Positions 1 through 7,358 of a stretch of 64,000 nt of DNA are shown piece by piece. Each line of letters opens with the position of its first letter. Position 1 is the stretch's first letter. This DNA comes from Hymenobacter psoromatis (GTDB lineage Bacteria > Bacteroidota > Bacteroidia > Cytophagales > Hymenobacteraceae), in the NCBI RefSeq assembly GCF_020012125.1, contig NZ_JAIFAG010000001.1, positions 4,278,001 to 4,342,000 of the forward strand, read 5' to 3'. Both the position numbers and the translations under genes were made by a program. The notes under the pieces are model-generated. The model saw only the letters and a list, made by a program, of their open reading frames with translations, was not told where the DNA came from and did not search any database.

Positions 1-2
1 AC

Positions 3-467
3 GAGGCCATTCGGGCCACGCGCAGTATTTCCTTTGAGCTGACGCCCAGTATTTTGGAAGACTTTGGCCTAGCCGTGGCCCTGCAAGAGCTGGTGAGCCG
101 CATCCCGGCCAGCCTCGCCGTCGACCTCAACCTGCGGGGCCTCGACCAACCCCTCCCCGCCCTGCTGGCCACGGCTGTGTACCGCATTGTGCAGGAATTA
201 GTAAACAACGTGATGAAGCACGCCCAGGCCCAGGAAGTATTCGTGGAGGTGAGCCGGGAAGACCACCAAGTCTACATCAGCGTGGAAGACGATGGCGTGG
301 GTTTCGACGCCGGCGGGGCAGCTGCGCGCACGGGCATTGGTCTGGCGGGCATTCGCACCCGGCTCGGGCTGCTGGGTGGCACGTTCAGCAGCCAATCGCG
401 GCCGGGCCAGGGCACCAGCTTTTTGCTGCAACTGCCGGTGCCGGCCGAGCTGGCGAAGGGGGATTGA
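3..467 (+). CDS. Sensor histidine kinase, NarL/LiaS type, C-terminal part (5' truncated by window)
   Basis: The reading frame is already open at the window edge. The visible 154 residues hold the end of a HisKA_3 dimerisation helix (LTPSILEDFGLAVAL) followed by a complete HATPase_c domain: N-box VQELVNNVMKHA, G1 box DDGVGFD and G2 box GIGLAGIRTRLGLLGG. Such kinases autophosphorylate a histidine and pass the phosphate to a LuxR/NarL-type response regulator. No regulator follows here; the next gene is a STAS-like protein about 90 bp downstream with its own promoter. The sensor region lies outside the window, so the signal is unknown. The NarL-type regulator near 57 kb could be a partner, but nothing in the sequence links them. 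Confidence 0.9.
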   Translation, partial: EAIRATRSISFELTPSILEDFGLAVALQELVSRIPASLAVDLNLRGLDQPLPALLATAVYRIVQELVNNVMKHAQAQEVFVEVSREDHQVYISVEDDGVGFDAGGAAARTGIGLAGIRTRLGLLGGTFSSQSRPGQGTSFLLQLPVPAELAKGD

Positions 468-520
468 TGCCGAGAAGAAAATACGTGTTTTTCGCGTTAG
501 GTTACTGATTAGCAAAGGCG

Positions 521-528
521 TAGATTTG
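521..528 (+). promoter_or_regulatory. Bacteroidota -7 promoter element (TAGATTTG)
   Basis: TAGATTTG matches the Bacteroidota -7 consensus TAnnTTTG and ends 26 bp before the ATG of the STAS-like gene. No convincing -33 TTTG is seen, only TTAG about 21 bp upstream, so the call rests on the -7 box and its position. Confidence 0.5.
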
Positions 529-554
529 CCCAACGTACTCTTATCTACCCTTCT

Positions 555-977
555 ATGTCAACACTATCCCCTTACCTGCCTGCCCCCGGTTTCGTGGTGC
601 ACGCCGGCAACTACCAGACCACGGCCGGCCTCAGCCTGCGCGGGCACTGCGCCGGGGCCGCCGCCGCCCAGCACCTAGAGCAGGCCGTGGCCGAAGTGCT
701 GGGCTACCACCAGCCGTTCGTGTGGGCCGACTGCCAGCGCCTGGCCTCAGTGAGCTGGCACGGGCAGCGCGCCATTTTTGATGCCCACCAGCGGGCGCGG
801 CTGGCCGGCACCAGCCTGCACTGGTGCGGCCTCACACCCCCGGTGCTGGCCCAGCTGGCCGACACCGGCCTGCACCTGCTGCTGAGCCTGCTGCCCACCG
901 CCAGCTACCGCGGCCCCGGCGCGCTGCTGCAAGAGGCCGTACCGAAGGCGCTGTATACCCGCACGTTTGGGATGTAA
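555..977 (+). CDS. STAS-like domain protein (paralogue of the gene at 55.6-56.0 kb)
   Basis: This 140-residue cytoplasmic protein has no signal peptide. Its middle reads like a STAS fold: a strand ending in FVWADCQRLASVSW, a helix through RAIFDAHQRARLAG, a strand TSLHWCGLT, then a helix and a final strand. STAS domains are usually anti-sigma-factor antagonists or regulatory modules. The usual phosphorylatable serine position is unclear. The product aligns along its length with the minus-strand protein at 55622-56053; shared points are NYQTTAGLSLRG versus SYQRNVGMSLRG, DCQRL versus DCQQL, and SLHWCGL versus TLHWCGL. The sensor kinase just upstream is compatible with a signalling role, but the function is inferred from fold only. 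Confidence 0.6.
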   Translation: MSTLSPYLPAPGFVVHAGNYQTTAGLSLRGHCAGAAAAQHLEQAVAEVLGYHQPFVWADCQRLASVSWHGQRAIFDAHQRARLAGTSLHWCGLTPPVLAQLADTGLHLLLSLLPTASYRGPGALLQEAVPKALYTRTFGM

Positions 978-1003
978 AGCGACCGGCTGCACCGGTTGGC
1001 GCG

Positions 1004-1082
1004 GTAGAGACGCGACCCTTCGCGTCTCTCGGCATTAGGGTCGTTCACGCGCGGAAAAAGACGCGAAAGGTCGCGTCTCTAC
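1004..1082. repeat. Inverted repeat, GTAGAGACGCGA type
   Basis: Two 24-base arms (1004-1027 and 1059-1082) are reverse complements with one mismatch. They start with GTAGAGACGCGACC and are separated by 31 bases. The element lies just downstream of the STAS-like gene and could act as a transcription end; it has no T-run. It is unlike the other palindrome families in this window. Confidence 0.6.
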
Positions 1083-1121
1083 GGCCTGCTGCCGTAACAT
1101 AAGGTGTACCGTGGGTAGGGG

Positions 1122-1297
1122 AGTGCCACCGGGCTGGTGAGCACCAAAATGCTGAACGTGCTGGCCGAACGCCAGCTCCCGGTTATGATGCTATCGCCCG
1201 TGGTCTCGACTAAATTGGTGGGCCAACTGGTTCATTTACAGGGGAAATAATACCCAGTAGTGAGCATGAAGGACGTCATTGCGGTGCGGCCGGCGCG
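1122..1297 (+). pseudogene. Decayed fragment of asd (aspartate-semialdehyde dehydrogenase), residues about 9-60
   Basis: The fragment aligns without gaps to the 5' part of the intact asd gene that starts at 2058. It conceptually reads SATGLVSTKMLNVLAERQ, then MLSPVVSTKLVGQLVHLQGK, then an in-frame TAA, then YPVVSMKDVIAVRPA. The intact gene has GATGLVGTEMLKVLAERQ at the same place. It lacks the first codons, contains a stop, and loses similarity abruptly after the codons for AVRPA. It is therefore a dead partial duplication about 0.9 kb upstream of its parent. The stretch from 1298 to 1507 holds nothing recognisable except a weak hairpin near 1474-1495 that may terminate the VOC gene. Confidence 0.85.
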
Positions 1298-1507
1298 AGT
1301 AGTGGGGGATGAGCTAAGTTTTTGCAGTAAGTACGCACCTCATCGTGGGCAAACGTTGCTGCCAGTTGGGCGTGGCTAATTAAAGCGGAGCAGTAAGCGC
1401 AGCGGGTACAGGCACGTGAAGGGGGGTAGGGCCCGGCGGCGGCACTCCGAAGCAAGCACCCGAAGCGCGGGGTAGCGGGGCGTTTAGCCCGCTGCTCCGT
1501 GCCCGGC

Positions 1508-1900
1508 TCAGGCCATGTAAAACTCCCACTGAATGCGGTCGGGGTCTTTGAAGGCCACGTACTGCTTGGGCTGCACGGTATCGGTTTTGATGCCGGTATT
1601 CTCGACCCCGGCGGCTTGTAGGGCGTCGGCCACGCGGTGCAGCTCGGCCTCGTCGTCGCAGGCAATGGCGATGTGGTCGAGGCCCACGTTGAAGGGTGTG
1701 AAGATGTTACCACCGGGGTAGGTGGGCGTCGCCTGCTTGAAGCCAATAAACACGGAGCCAACCATAAATCCCACTAAATCAGCATTTTCAATTGCTATCG
1801 GAAACCCCAGTAGGTCGTGGTAAAATGCTTTCGTGCGGGCAAAATCGGTCGTGCGCAGGGCTACGTGGGCTAGGCCTTTGGTTTTGGGTTGAATGGGCAT
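1508..1900 (-). CDS. VOC family protein (glyoxalase/bleomycin-resistance/dioxygenase fold)
   Basis: This 130-residue cytoplasmic protein has one vicinal-oxygen-chelate module. It opens with GLAHVALRTTDFARTKAFYHDLLG and includes GLDHIAIACDDEAELHRVADALQ and the closing FKDPDRIQWEFYMA. The His in HVAL, the His in DHIAI and the Glu in WEF are at the usual metal-ligand positions. Family members act as glyoxalases, dioxygenases or resistance proteins; the substrate cannot be told. A longer open frame exists upstream, but the ATG at 1900 begins directly before the family start (MPIQPKTKGLAHVAL), so it was chosen. The gene is divergent from asd. Confidence 0.85.
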   Translation of the reverse strand: MPIQPKTKGLAHVALRTTDFARTKAFYHDLLGFPIAIENADLVGFMVGSVFIGFKQATPTYPGGNIFTPFNVGLDHIAIACDDEAELHRVADALQAAGVENTGIKTDTVQPKQYVAFKDPDRIQWEFYMA

Positions 1901-2057
1901 GATGGTAAAAAAGGATTGTTGTTCCTTTCTACTGCCGTGCGCGCGTTCGGGTTGGCGCGGCGGCACCGTAAAAGCCGGTCGACACTCCCGCATTTCTGCC
2001 GATATTTGGCCGGTTCATCGGCTGGTGCAGGAAACCGCCGCTTAAAATTCTCTTTTC

Positions 2058-3050
2058 ATGAAGATTGCCGTTGTGGGTGCTACCGGGCTGGTGGGCACCG
2101 AAATGCTGAAAGTGCTGGCCGAGCGTCAGTTTCCAGTGACCGAATTGCTGCCCGTAGCCTCGGCTAAATCGGTGGGCCAGCTGGTTCATTTTCAGGGCAA
2201 AGACTACCCCGTGGTGAGCATGGAAGACGCCATTGCGGCGCGGCCGGCCATCGCCATTTTCTCGGCCGGCGGCGGCGTGTCGCTGGAGTTCGCGCCCCAA
2301 TTTGCCGAAGTCGGCACCACGGTGGTGGACAATTCCTCAGCCTGGCGCATGGACCCCGGCAAGAAGCTGGTGGTGCCCGAGGTGAACGCCCAGGTGCTCA
2401 CGAAGGATGATAAAATCATCGCCAACCCCAACTGCTCAACCATTCAGTTAGTGGTGGCTTTGAATGACTTACACAAAAAATATCGGGTGCAGCGCCTCGT
2501 TATCAGCACCTATCAGAGTGTGACCGGCACCGGCAAAAAAGCCGTGGACCAGCTCATGCAGGAGCGCGCCGGCCAGCCTGTGACCGCCGCCGCCTACCCC
2601 CACGCCATCGACCTGAACGTGCTGCCCCACATCGACGTGTTTCAGCCCAATGGCTACACCAAGGAGGAGCTGAAAATGGTGAACGAGACCAAGAAAATCA
2701 TGGGCGACGACGGCATTCGCGTCACCGCTACCTGCGTGCGCGTGCCCGTGCTGGGCGGCCACTCCGAGTCGGTAAATATCGAGTTTGCCCACGACTTCGA
2801 CCTCGCCGACGTGCGCGACATCCTCAGCAAAACGGACGGCGTGGAGCTAGTAGACGACGTGCAGAACAATCGCTACCCCATGCCCAAAGACAGCCACGGC
2901 CGCGACGCCGTGCTGGTAGGCCGCCTGCGCCGCGACGACACGCAGCCTAACACCCTCAATATGTGGATAGTAGCCGATAACCTGCGCAAAGGCGCCGCTA
3001 CGAATGCCGTGCAGATTGCGGAGTATTTAGTGGCGAAGGGATTGGTGTAG
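2058..3050 (+). CDS. asd: Aspartate-semialdehyde dehydrogenase
   Basis: The enzyme reduces L-aspartyl-4-phosphate to aspartate-semialdehyde with NADPH, in the shared pathway to lysine/diaminopimelate, methionine and threonine. The 330 residues are full length. The N-terminal Rossmann motif is VVGATGLVGTEML, the catalytic cysteine lies in NPNCSTIQ, and the dimer/catalytic region runs through TYQSVTGTG and ATCVRVPVLGGHSE. The ATG at 2058 gives the canonical MKIAVVGATG start. It stands alone: a palindromic repeat follows, then a convergent hydrolase. A decayed copy of its 5' end lies at 1122-1297. Confidence 0.97.
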   Translation: MKIAVVGATGLVGTEMLKVLAERQFPVTELLPVASAKSVGQLVHFQGKDYPVVSMEDAIAARPAIAIFSAGGGVSLEFAPQFAEVGTTVVDNSSAWRMDPGKKLVVPEVNAQVLTKDDKIIANPNCSTIQLVVALNDLHKKYRVQRLVISTYQSVTGTGKKAVDQLMQERAGQPVTAAAYPHAIDLNVLPHIDVFQPNGYTKEELKMVNETKKIMGDDGIRVTATCVRVPVLGGHSESVNIEFAHDFDLADVRDILSKTDGVELVDDVQNNRYPMPKDSHGRDAVLVGRLRRDDTQPNTLNMWIVADNLRKGAATNAVQIAEYLVAKGLV

Positions 3051-3054
3051 GTGA

Positions 3055-3124
3055 GGGGCTGGCCCCCGCCCGACGTTGAACGAAACGGATGCGAATCGTT
3101 CAACGACGGGCGGGGGCCAGCCCC
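3055..3124. repeat. Palindromic repeat, GGGGCTGGCCCCCGCCC family, copy 1 (bidirectional terminator position)
   Basis: Arms 3055-3083 and 3096-3124 are 29 bases each with a single mismatch and a 12-base loop. The shared core (GGGGCTNGCCCCCGCCCG, then GTTGAACGA) recurs at 23192-23279 and 49291-49374. It sits between the convergent ends of asd and the hydrolase, so a hairpin could serve both transcripts. Confidence 0.85.
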
Positions 3125-3129
3125 GCACC

Positions 3130-4548
3130 CTACTTCGTGTGGGCGCTCAGCCAGTCGCCAATAACTTGCAGCGCGCTGGGCGCAAATGTCTCCTCGATAC
3201 TGGCGTACTGGCTTTTGGCCGCGGGGTCGGTTTGGAAGAGGTGGTTGAGCTGGGGTAGAGTGCGCGTAGTAACGTCATGGTTACCGGCGGCGCGCAGGCC
3301 GCGGGCGATGGCGGGCAGGTTCTGGTCGGCGGCCACTTGCAGGTCGTTGGCCCCGTTAAGGGCCAGCACGGGGCATTTCACTTTTGCCAGATAGGTAGCG
3401 GGGTCGGTGCGCAGGAAGGAGCGCATCCACGGGTCGGTAAACGCGCGGGCGGCCTGGGTCACTTGCTGCTGCGTTTGCTCGGCGCTAAGGCCGGGCAGTT
3501 GGCGCTTTATGAGGGGGGTAAGCTTGGCCATGAGCTGGTCGGCGGGCAAGTCGGCTGGCAGGCTGCGCAGCTCGGCAAAAAGCGCCCGGTGCAGCCGGAA
3601 GTTGCCGCCGATGCTGGCCGAGTCGGCCCCCTCGGCGCGGGCCATATCGGCTTGCTGGCGCAGCAGGATGGCATCGCCGGGCACGCCGGGGCCGGCCAGC
3701 GACACTACCAGGTCGGGGCCGCCGGGCTGGGCCGCCGCCTCCCAGGCCACGAGGCCGCCCTCGCTGTGGCCCATCAGCGCCACCTGGCGGGGCCGGATGT
3801 CGGGGCGGGTGCGCAGGTAGGCCAGCGCGGCCAGGGCATCGGTGGTAAAGTCAGCCGTGGTCGCACCCTTAAATGTGCCTTTTGACTGGCCTACCCCCCG
3901 GTCGTCGTAGCGCAGCACCGCGCAGCCCCGGCGCGTAAGGTAGTCGGCCAGCACCAGGAAAGGCTGGTGGCCAAATACGGTTTCGTCGCGGTCTTCCGGC
4001 CCCGAGCCCGTCACCAGCACCACGGCCGGAAACGGCCCCTTGCCAGCCGGCAGCGTGAGAGTACCGGCCAAGTCGAAGCCGGCCTTTTTATTCGGAAAAG
4101 TCAGCTCCTGGCTGCGGTAGGGGTAGGGCGCGTGCGGCTCCTGCGGGCGGCGCGGCACGGCCGCCACCTCGGCCGCAACGGTGCCCCGCCGCAGGGTCAG
4201 GGGCAGCTGCGCGCCGCCCTGAAACCAGGTACCGGCTATCTGCTGCCCATCGCTGGAAAACTTGCCGGCGAAGCGACTATGCACTACTTCGACCCCTAGC
4301 AGCAGGCTGTCGTGGCGCACGGCTGCGCTGCTCAGCGGCAGCTTTTCGGTGGTTTGCTGGGGCACGCTCACGGTGCCGGTCAGGGTAGGGGCCTGGCCTT
4401 TCAGGTCAAAAAATAAAGCTAACTCGGAGCTAGGGCCAACTTTCAGGCTGCCCTGCCAAAGGCCGGCCGGCGCGGCAGGAGTTTGGGCGGCGGCGGCCGA
4501 GGTCAGCAGGCCGGCAGCGGCGGTGCGCAAGAGGGTAGCAGTTTTCAT
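3130..4548 (-). CDS. Secreted alpha/beta hydrolase (S9/DLH-like) with N-terminal beta domain
   Basis: The preferred start (ATG at 4548) gives 472 residues beginning MKTATLLRTAAAGLLTSAAAAQ, a signal peptide; the longer upstream frame adds low-complexity sequence. Residues about 25-125 form a beta-rich domain seen in front of some Bacteroidota hydrolases (DSLLLGVEVVHSRFAGKF). The rest is an alpha/beta hydrolase: VTGSGPEDRDETV near the oxyanion region, nucleophile elbow GHSEGG, acid in LNGANDLQVA and base in LPQLNHLFQ. All three catalytic residues appear present. It is probably a periplasmic or exported esterase/peptidase-like enzyme with unknown substrate. The minus-strand protein at 29.4-30.4 kb has the same two-part layout but lacks the nucleophile. 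Confidence 0.85.
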   Translation of the reverse strand: MKTATLLRTAAAGLLTSAAAAQTPAAPAGLWQGSLKVGPSSELALFFDLKGQAPTLTGTVSVPQQTTEKLPLSSAAVRHDSLLLGVEVVHSRFAGKFSSDGQQIAGTWFQGGAQLPLTLRRGTVAAEVAAVPRRPQEPHAPYPYRSQELTFPNKKAGFDLAGTLTLPAGKGPFPAVVLVTGSGPEDRDETVFGHQPFLVLADYLTRRGCAVLRYDDRGVGQSKGTFKGATTADFTTDALAALAYLRTRPDIRPRQVALMGHSEGGLVAWEAAAQPGGPDLVVSLAGPGVPGDAILLRQQADMARAEGADSASIGGNFRLHRALFAELRSLPADLPADQLMAKLTPLIKRQLPGLSAEQTQQQVTQAARAFTDPWMRSFLRTDPATYLAKVKCPVLALNGANDLQVAADQNLPAIARGLRAAGNHDVTTRTLPQLNHLFQTDPAAKSQYASIEETFAPSALQVIGDWLSAHTK

Positions 4549-4630
4549 GGGGCCGAAGGTAAAGGAGTGAAGTGGGAGCTGACTAAGTGCTGGTGGTGAA
4601 TTACTTTCAGCAAAACTCCGCCGTCCCGCC

Positions 4631-4654
4631 CCGGCGTAAGGGCCGGCGTAAGGG
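4631..4654. repeat. Short direct repeat in a divergent promoter region
   Basis: A 12-base unit (CCGGCGTAAGGG) occurs twice head to tail between the divergent hydrolase and the alpha/alpha-toroid protein. Its position would suit a regulator site, but no family is recognised. Confidence 0.4.
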
Positions 4655-4684
4655 CCGGCCGCAACCCCCTGAAATTGCGCCACT

Positions 4685-5833
4685 ATGACCCCATCCGTGA
4701 AACGCCGCGCCCGCTGGCTTCTGCCCCTGACCCTGCTGGCGCTGGTGTGGCTCAGCTTCAGCCGCCCGGCCTACGCCCCGCCGCCCCCAGCCAACGTGCG
4801 CGCGCGGCTCAACTACCTGGAGCGCATCATCCGGGAGGGCGGCGGGCCGGGCACGGCCCTGGGCAAGCTGACGCAGCAAAACCCGGAGTGGGGCTTGTTC
4901 ACGCTCTCCTTCACCACCTACGCGCTGACCAACCTGGCGCAGCAAAACCCTGCCCTGCGGCCCGAAGCCGCTCATTATATCGCTCTGGCTATCCAGGCGG
5001 TATTGGCGGCTCCCCTGCGCCATCCCTTCGCCGCCGGCTGGCCGCTGCCGGGCCAGCCGGCAGGCCTCGATTCCCTACCCCCCTCGGTACTCTACCTGGG
5101 CCACCTGAACCTGATGCTGGGCTGCCACCGGCAGCTGAAGCCCGCTTCGCCCTACGGTCCGCTGCACGACGCGCTGTCGGCGGCGCTCTACCGGCGCTAC
5201 GCTCAGGAGCCGGCCGGCAACCTGGCTTCCTACCCCGGCCGGCGCTGGCTGCCCGACAATACCGTGGCCCTGGCTTCGCTGGCGCTGCACGGCCGCCTCA
5301 CGGGCAGCCCCTACGCGGCGGGCCGACGCTGGGCGGCGCGGGCCCGAGCCCACTGGCTCGACGCCGAAACTGGCCTGCTGGCCTCACAGGTAAATGAGGG
5401 GGGTAAGACCAGCGAAGGCCCGCGCGGCTCCATGCTGGGCTGGAGCATCTGGTTTCTGGTGGGAGTTGATTCAGCTTTTGCCCGGCAGCAGTATCAGCGC
5501 TACCAGGCGGCCAGCAGCACCAACCTGGGGGTAGTGCGCCTCTACCGCGAGCAGCCCGGCGACTACCACACCGGCGCGGGCGATGTCGATAGTGGGCCGC
5601 TCATTCTGGGCTACGGTATCCCAGCTACGGCCTTCGCCTGCGCTGATGCCGTGGCCCTGAGCGACGGCCGCAATGCCCAGCGCCTGCGCCGCGTTATCCA
5701 TCTCGGTAGCCGCGAAATCGTGGAAAATAATGAGTTGCGCTACGGCGTGCGATTTATTGACTTGGACGTAAGCCCGTTGTCTGAAGCCCTGCTGCTGTGG
5801 GCGGAGGTGCCGGGCGAGCCGGGGCCGCCGTAG
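4685..5833 (+). CDS. Secreted or membrane-anchored alpha/alpha-toroid protein, function unknown
   Basis: The 382-residue product opens with a basic stretch and one hydrophobic segment (RRARWLLPLTLLALVWLSF), so it is a signal-anchored or exported protein. The remainder is helical with repeated Trp/Gly-rich turns: YPGRRWLPDNTVALASLALHG, GPRGSMLGWSIWFLVGVDS and DVDSGPLILGYGIPATAFA. This pattern recalls (alpha/alpha)6-barrel proteins such as the linalool dehydratase/isomerase family, but no active site could be assigned. It is followed after 80 bp by the cryptochrome gene on the same strand. Confidence 0.6.
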   Translation: MTPSVKRRARWLLPLTLLALVWLSFSRPAYAPPPPANVRARLNYLERIIREGGGPGTALGKLTQQNPEWGLFTLSFTTYALTNLAQQNPALRPEAAHYIALAIQAVLAAPLRHPFAAGWPLPGQPAGLDSLPPSVLYLGHLNLMLGCHRQLKPASPYGPLHDALSAALYRRYAQEPAGNLASYPGRRWLPDNTVALASLALHGRLTGSPYAAGRRWAARARAHWLDAETGLLASQVNEGGKTSEGPRGSMLGWSIWFLVGVDSAFARQQYQRYQAASSTNLGVVRLYREQPGDYHTGAGDVDSGPLILGYGIPATAFACADAVALSDGRNAQRLRRVIHLGSREIVENNELRYGVRFIDLDVSPLSEALLLWAEVPGEPGPP

Positions 5834-5913
5834 CCCCAGCGGAGAAAGTGGCGGCCCGGCCGGGAAGGTTGCGGCCGCCGCGTGTTACCCTCGCGCTACC
5901 CTCTTCCCGTCCT

Positions 5914-7233
5914 ATGCCCATTATTTATTGGCTGCGCAACGACCTGCGCCTGCACGACAACGCCGTGCTGGCCGCGCTGCCGCCCGCTACCCCCGCCCTG
6001 CTGCCCGTGTACTGCTTCGACCCCGACGTGTTCGGGCCCGATGCGTACCTGGGCCTGCCTAAAGTAGGCCCGCACCGCCTGCCCTTTTTGCTGGCTTCGC
6101 TAGCCGATGTGCGGGCCAGCTACGTGGCGCTGGGCTCGGGTGTGCATTTCGTGGTGGGCCGGCCCGCCGAGGTACTGCCCGTCCTGGCGCGGCAGCTGGG
6201 GGCGCGCGCCGTGTGGGCCAGCGCCGAGCACACCACCGAAGAAGAAGCCGCCGAAACTGCCCTGGCGGCGGCGCTGGGCCCGGCCGTGCCGCTACGGCTA
6301 TTCGAGACCCGCTCGCTGCTCGACCCCGCCGACCTGCCCGTTGCCGTGCGTGATATCCCGTTCTCCTTTAGTAAGTTCCGCTTTGGCGTAGCCGATAGGA
6401 TGAAGGTGCGAGCGCCGCTACCCCCGCCGCGCCAGCTGCCGCCGCTGCCCGCCGGCCTGGTGCCGGCTGCCTTGCCCAGCCCGGCGCAACTGGCGGCCGC
6501 TCTGCACCAGCCCGTCCTGGCAGTGCCGGTGCCCGACCGCCGCACGGCCCGCCCCATTCAGGGCGGCGGCGAAACGGCGGCCCTGGCCCGCCTGCACGAC
6601 TATGCGGTGGCGCGCCAGCTCATTGGCCGCTACAACGACACGCGCAATGAGCTGCTGGGCGAGGCGTTCAGCACGAAGTTCTCGGCGTGGCTGGCCAACG
6701 GCAGCCTCTCGGCCCGCCAGGTGTGGGCGGCCATTGATGCCCACGATGTTGCGCACGGCGCGCGCAGCAAAGGGGCCACGCAGCTGCGCTTGGAGCTGCT
6801 GTGGCGCGACTATTTTCTGCTGCTGGCGCAGCGGGCGGGGCGGGCGCTGTTTGGCTGGGCCAGCCTGCGCGGGCAGGTGCCCAAAGCGGTGAACCGCGAC
6901 CGGGCGGTGTTTGATACCTGGGCCGCCGGCCGCACCGGCAATGCTTTCGTGGATGCCAACATGCGCGAGCTGGCCGCCACGGGCTTTATGAGCAACCGGG
7001 GCCGCCAGAACGTGGCCAGCTACCTCATCCACGACCTGCACCAGGACTGGCGCTGGGGCGCGGCCTGGTTTGAGCACCAGCTCCTTGACCACGACCCGGC
7101 CCTGAACTGGGGCAACTGGAAGTACATCGCTGGCACCGGCACCGACGTGCGCGACACCGCCTTCGACGTGGCCCAGCAGGCCAAGCGCTACGACCCCCAG
7201 GGCAAATACGTGCGCACCTGGCTGCGCACGTAG
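5914..7233 (+). CDS. Cryptochrome/photolyase, DASH type (C-terminus short)
   Basis: The flavoprotein family repairs UV-induced pyrimidine dimers, in single-stranded DNA for the DASH type, using blue light. The ATG at 5914 starts the canonical MPIIYWLRNDLRLHDN. The antenna-binding Rossmann part covers about residues 1-130. The FAD domain includes LLWRDYFLLLAQRAG, NMRELAATGFMSNRGRQ, WRWGAAWFEHQLLDHD and NWGNWKYIAGTGTD. It ends at AKRYDPQGKYVRTWLR followed by T and a stop, where DASH proteins usually carry another 20-40 residues. A short run PPTHVAAHRP, reminiscent of the normal tail, lies downstream in another frame (7257-7286), so the C-terminus may have been lost through a frameshift. Confidence 0.9.
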   Translation: MPIIYWLRNDLRLHDNAVLAALPPATPALLPVYCFDPDVFGPDAYLGLPKVGPHRLPFLLASLADVRASYVALGSGVHFVVGRPAEVLPVLARQLGARAVWASAEHTTEEEAAETALAAALGPAVPLRLFETRSLLDPADLPVAVRDIPFSFSKFRFGVADRMKVRAPLPPPRQLPPLPAGLVPAALPSPAQLAAALHQPVLAVPVPDRRTARPIQGGGETAALARLHDYAVARQLIGRYNDTRNELLGEAFSTKFSAWLANGSLSARQVWAAIDAHDVAHGARSKGATQLRLELLWRDYFLLLAQRAGRALFGWASLRGQVPKAVNRDRAVFDTWAAGRTGNAFVDANMRELAATGFMSNRGRQNVASYLIHDLHQDWRWGAAWFEHQLLDHDPALNWGNWKYIAGTGTDVRDTAFDVAQQAKRYDPQGKYVRTWLRT

Positions 7234-7358
7234 GGTAAGCTTCAGCTGGTCGCCCGCCTCCGACGCACGTGGCCGCCCACCGGCCCTGATGCCCCGCCAT
7301 ATTCTGCGGTCCGCTCGCTCGTGTGGATAGGCGCGGCCGCTTCCGCCCCTACCCCCCG

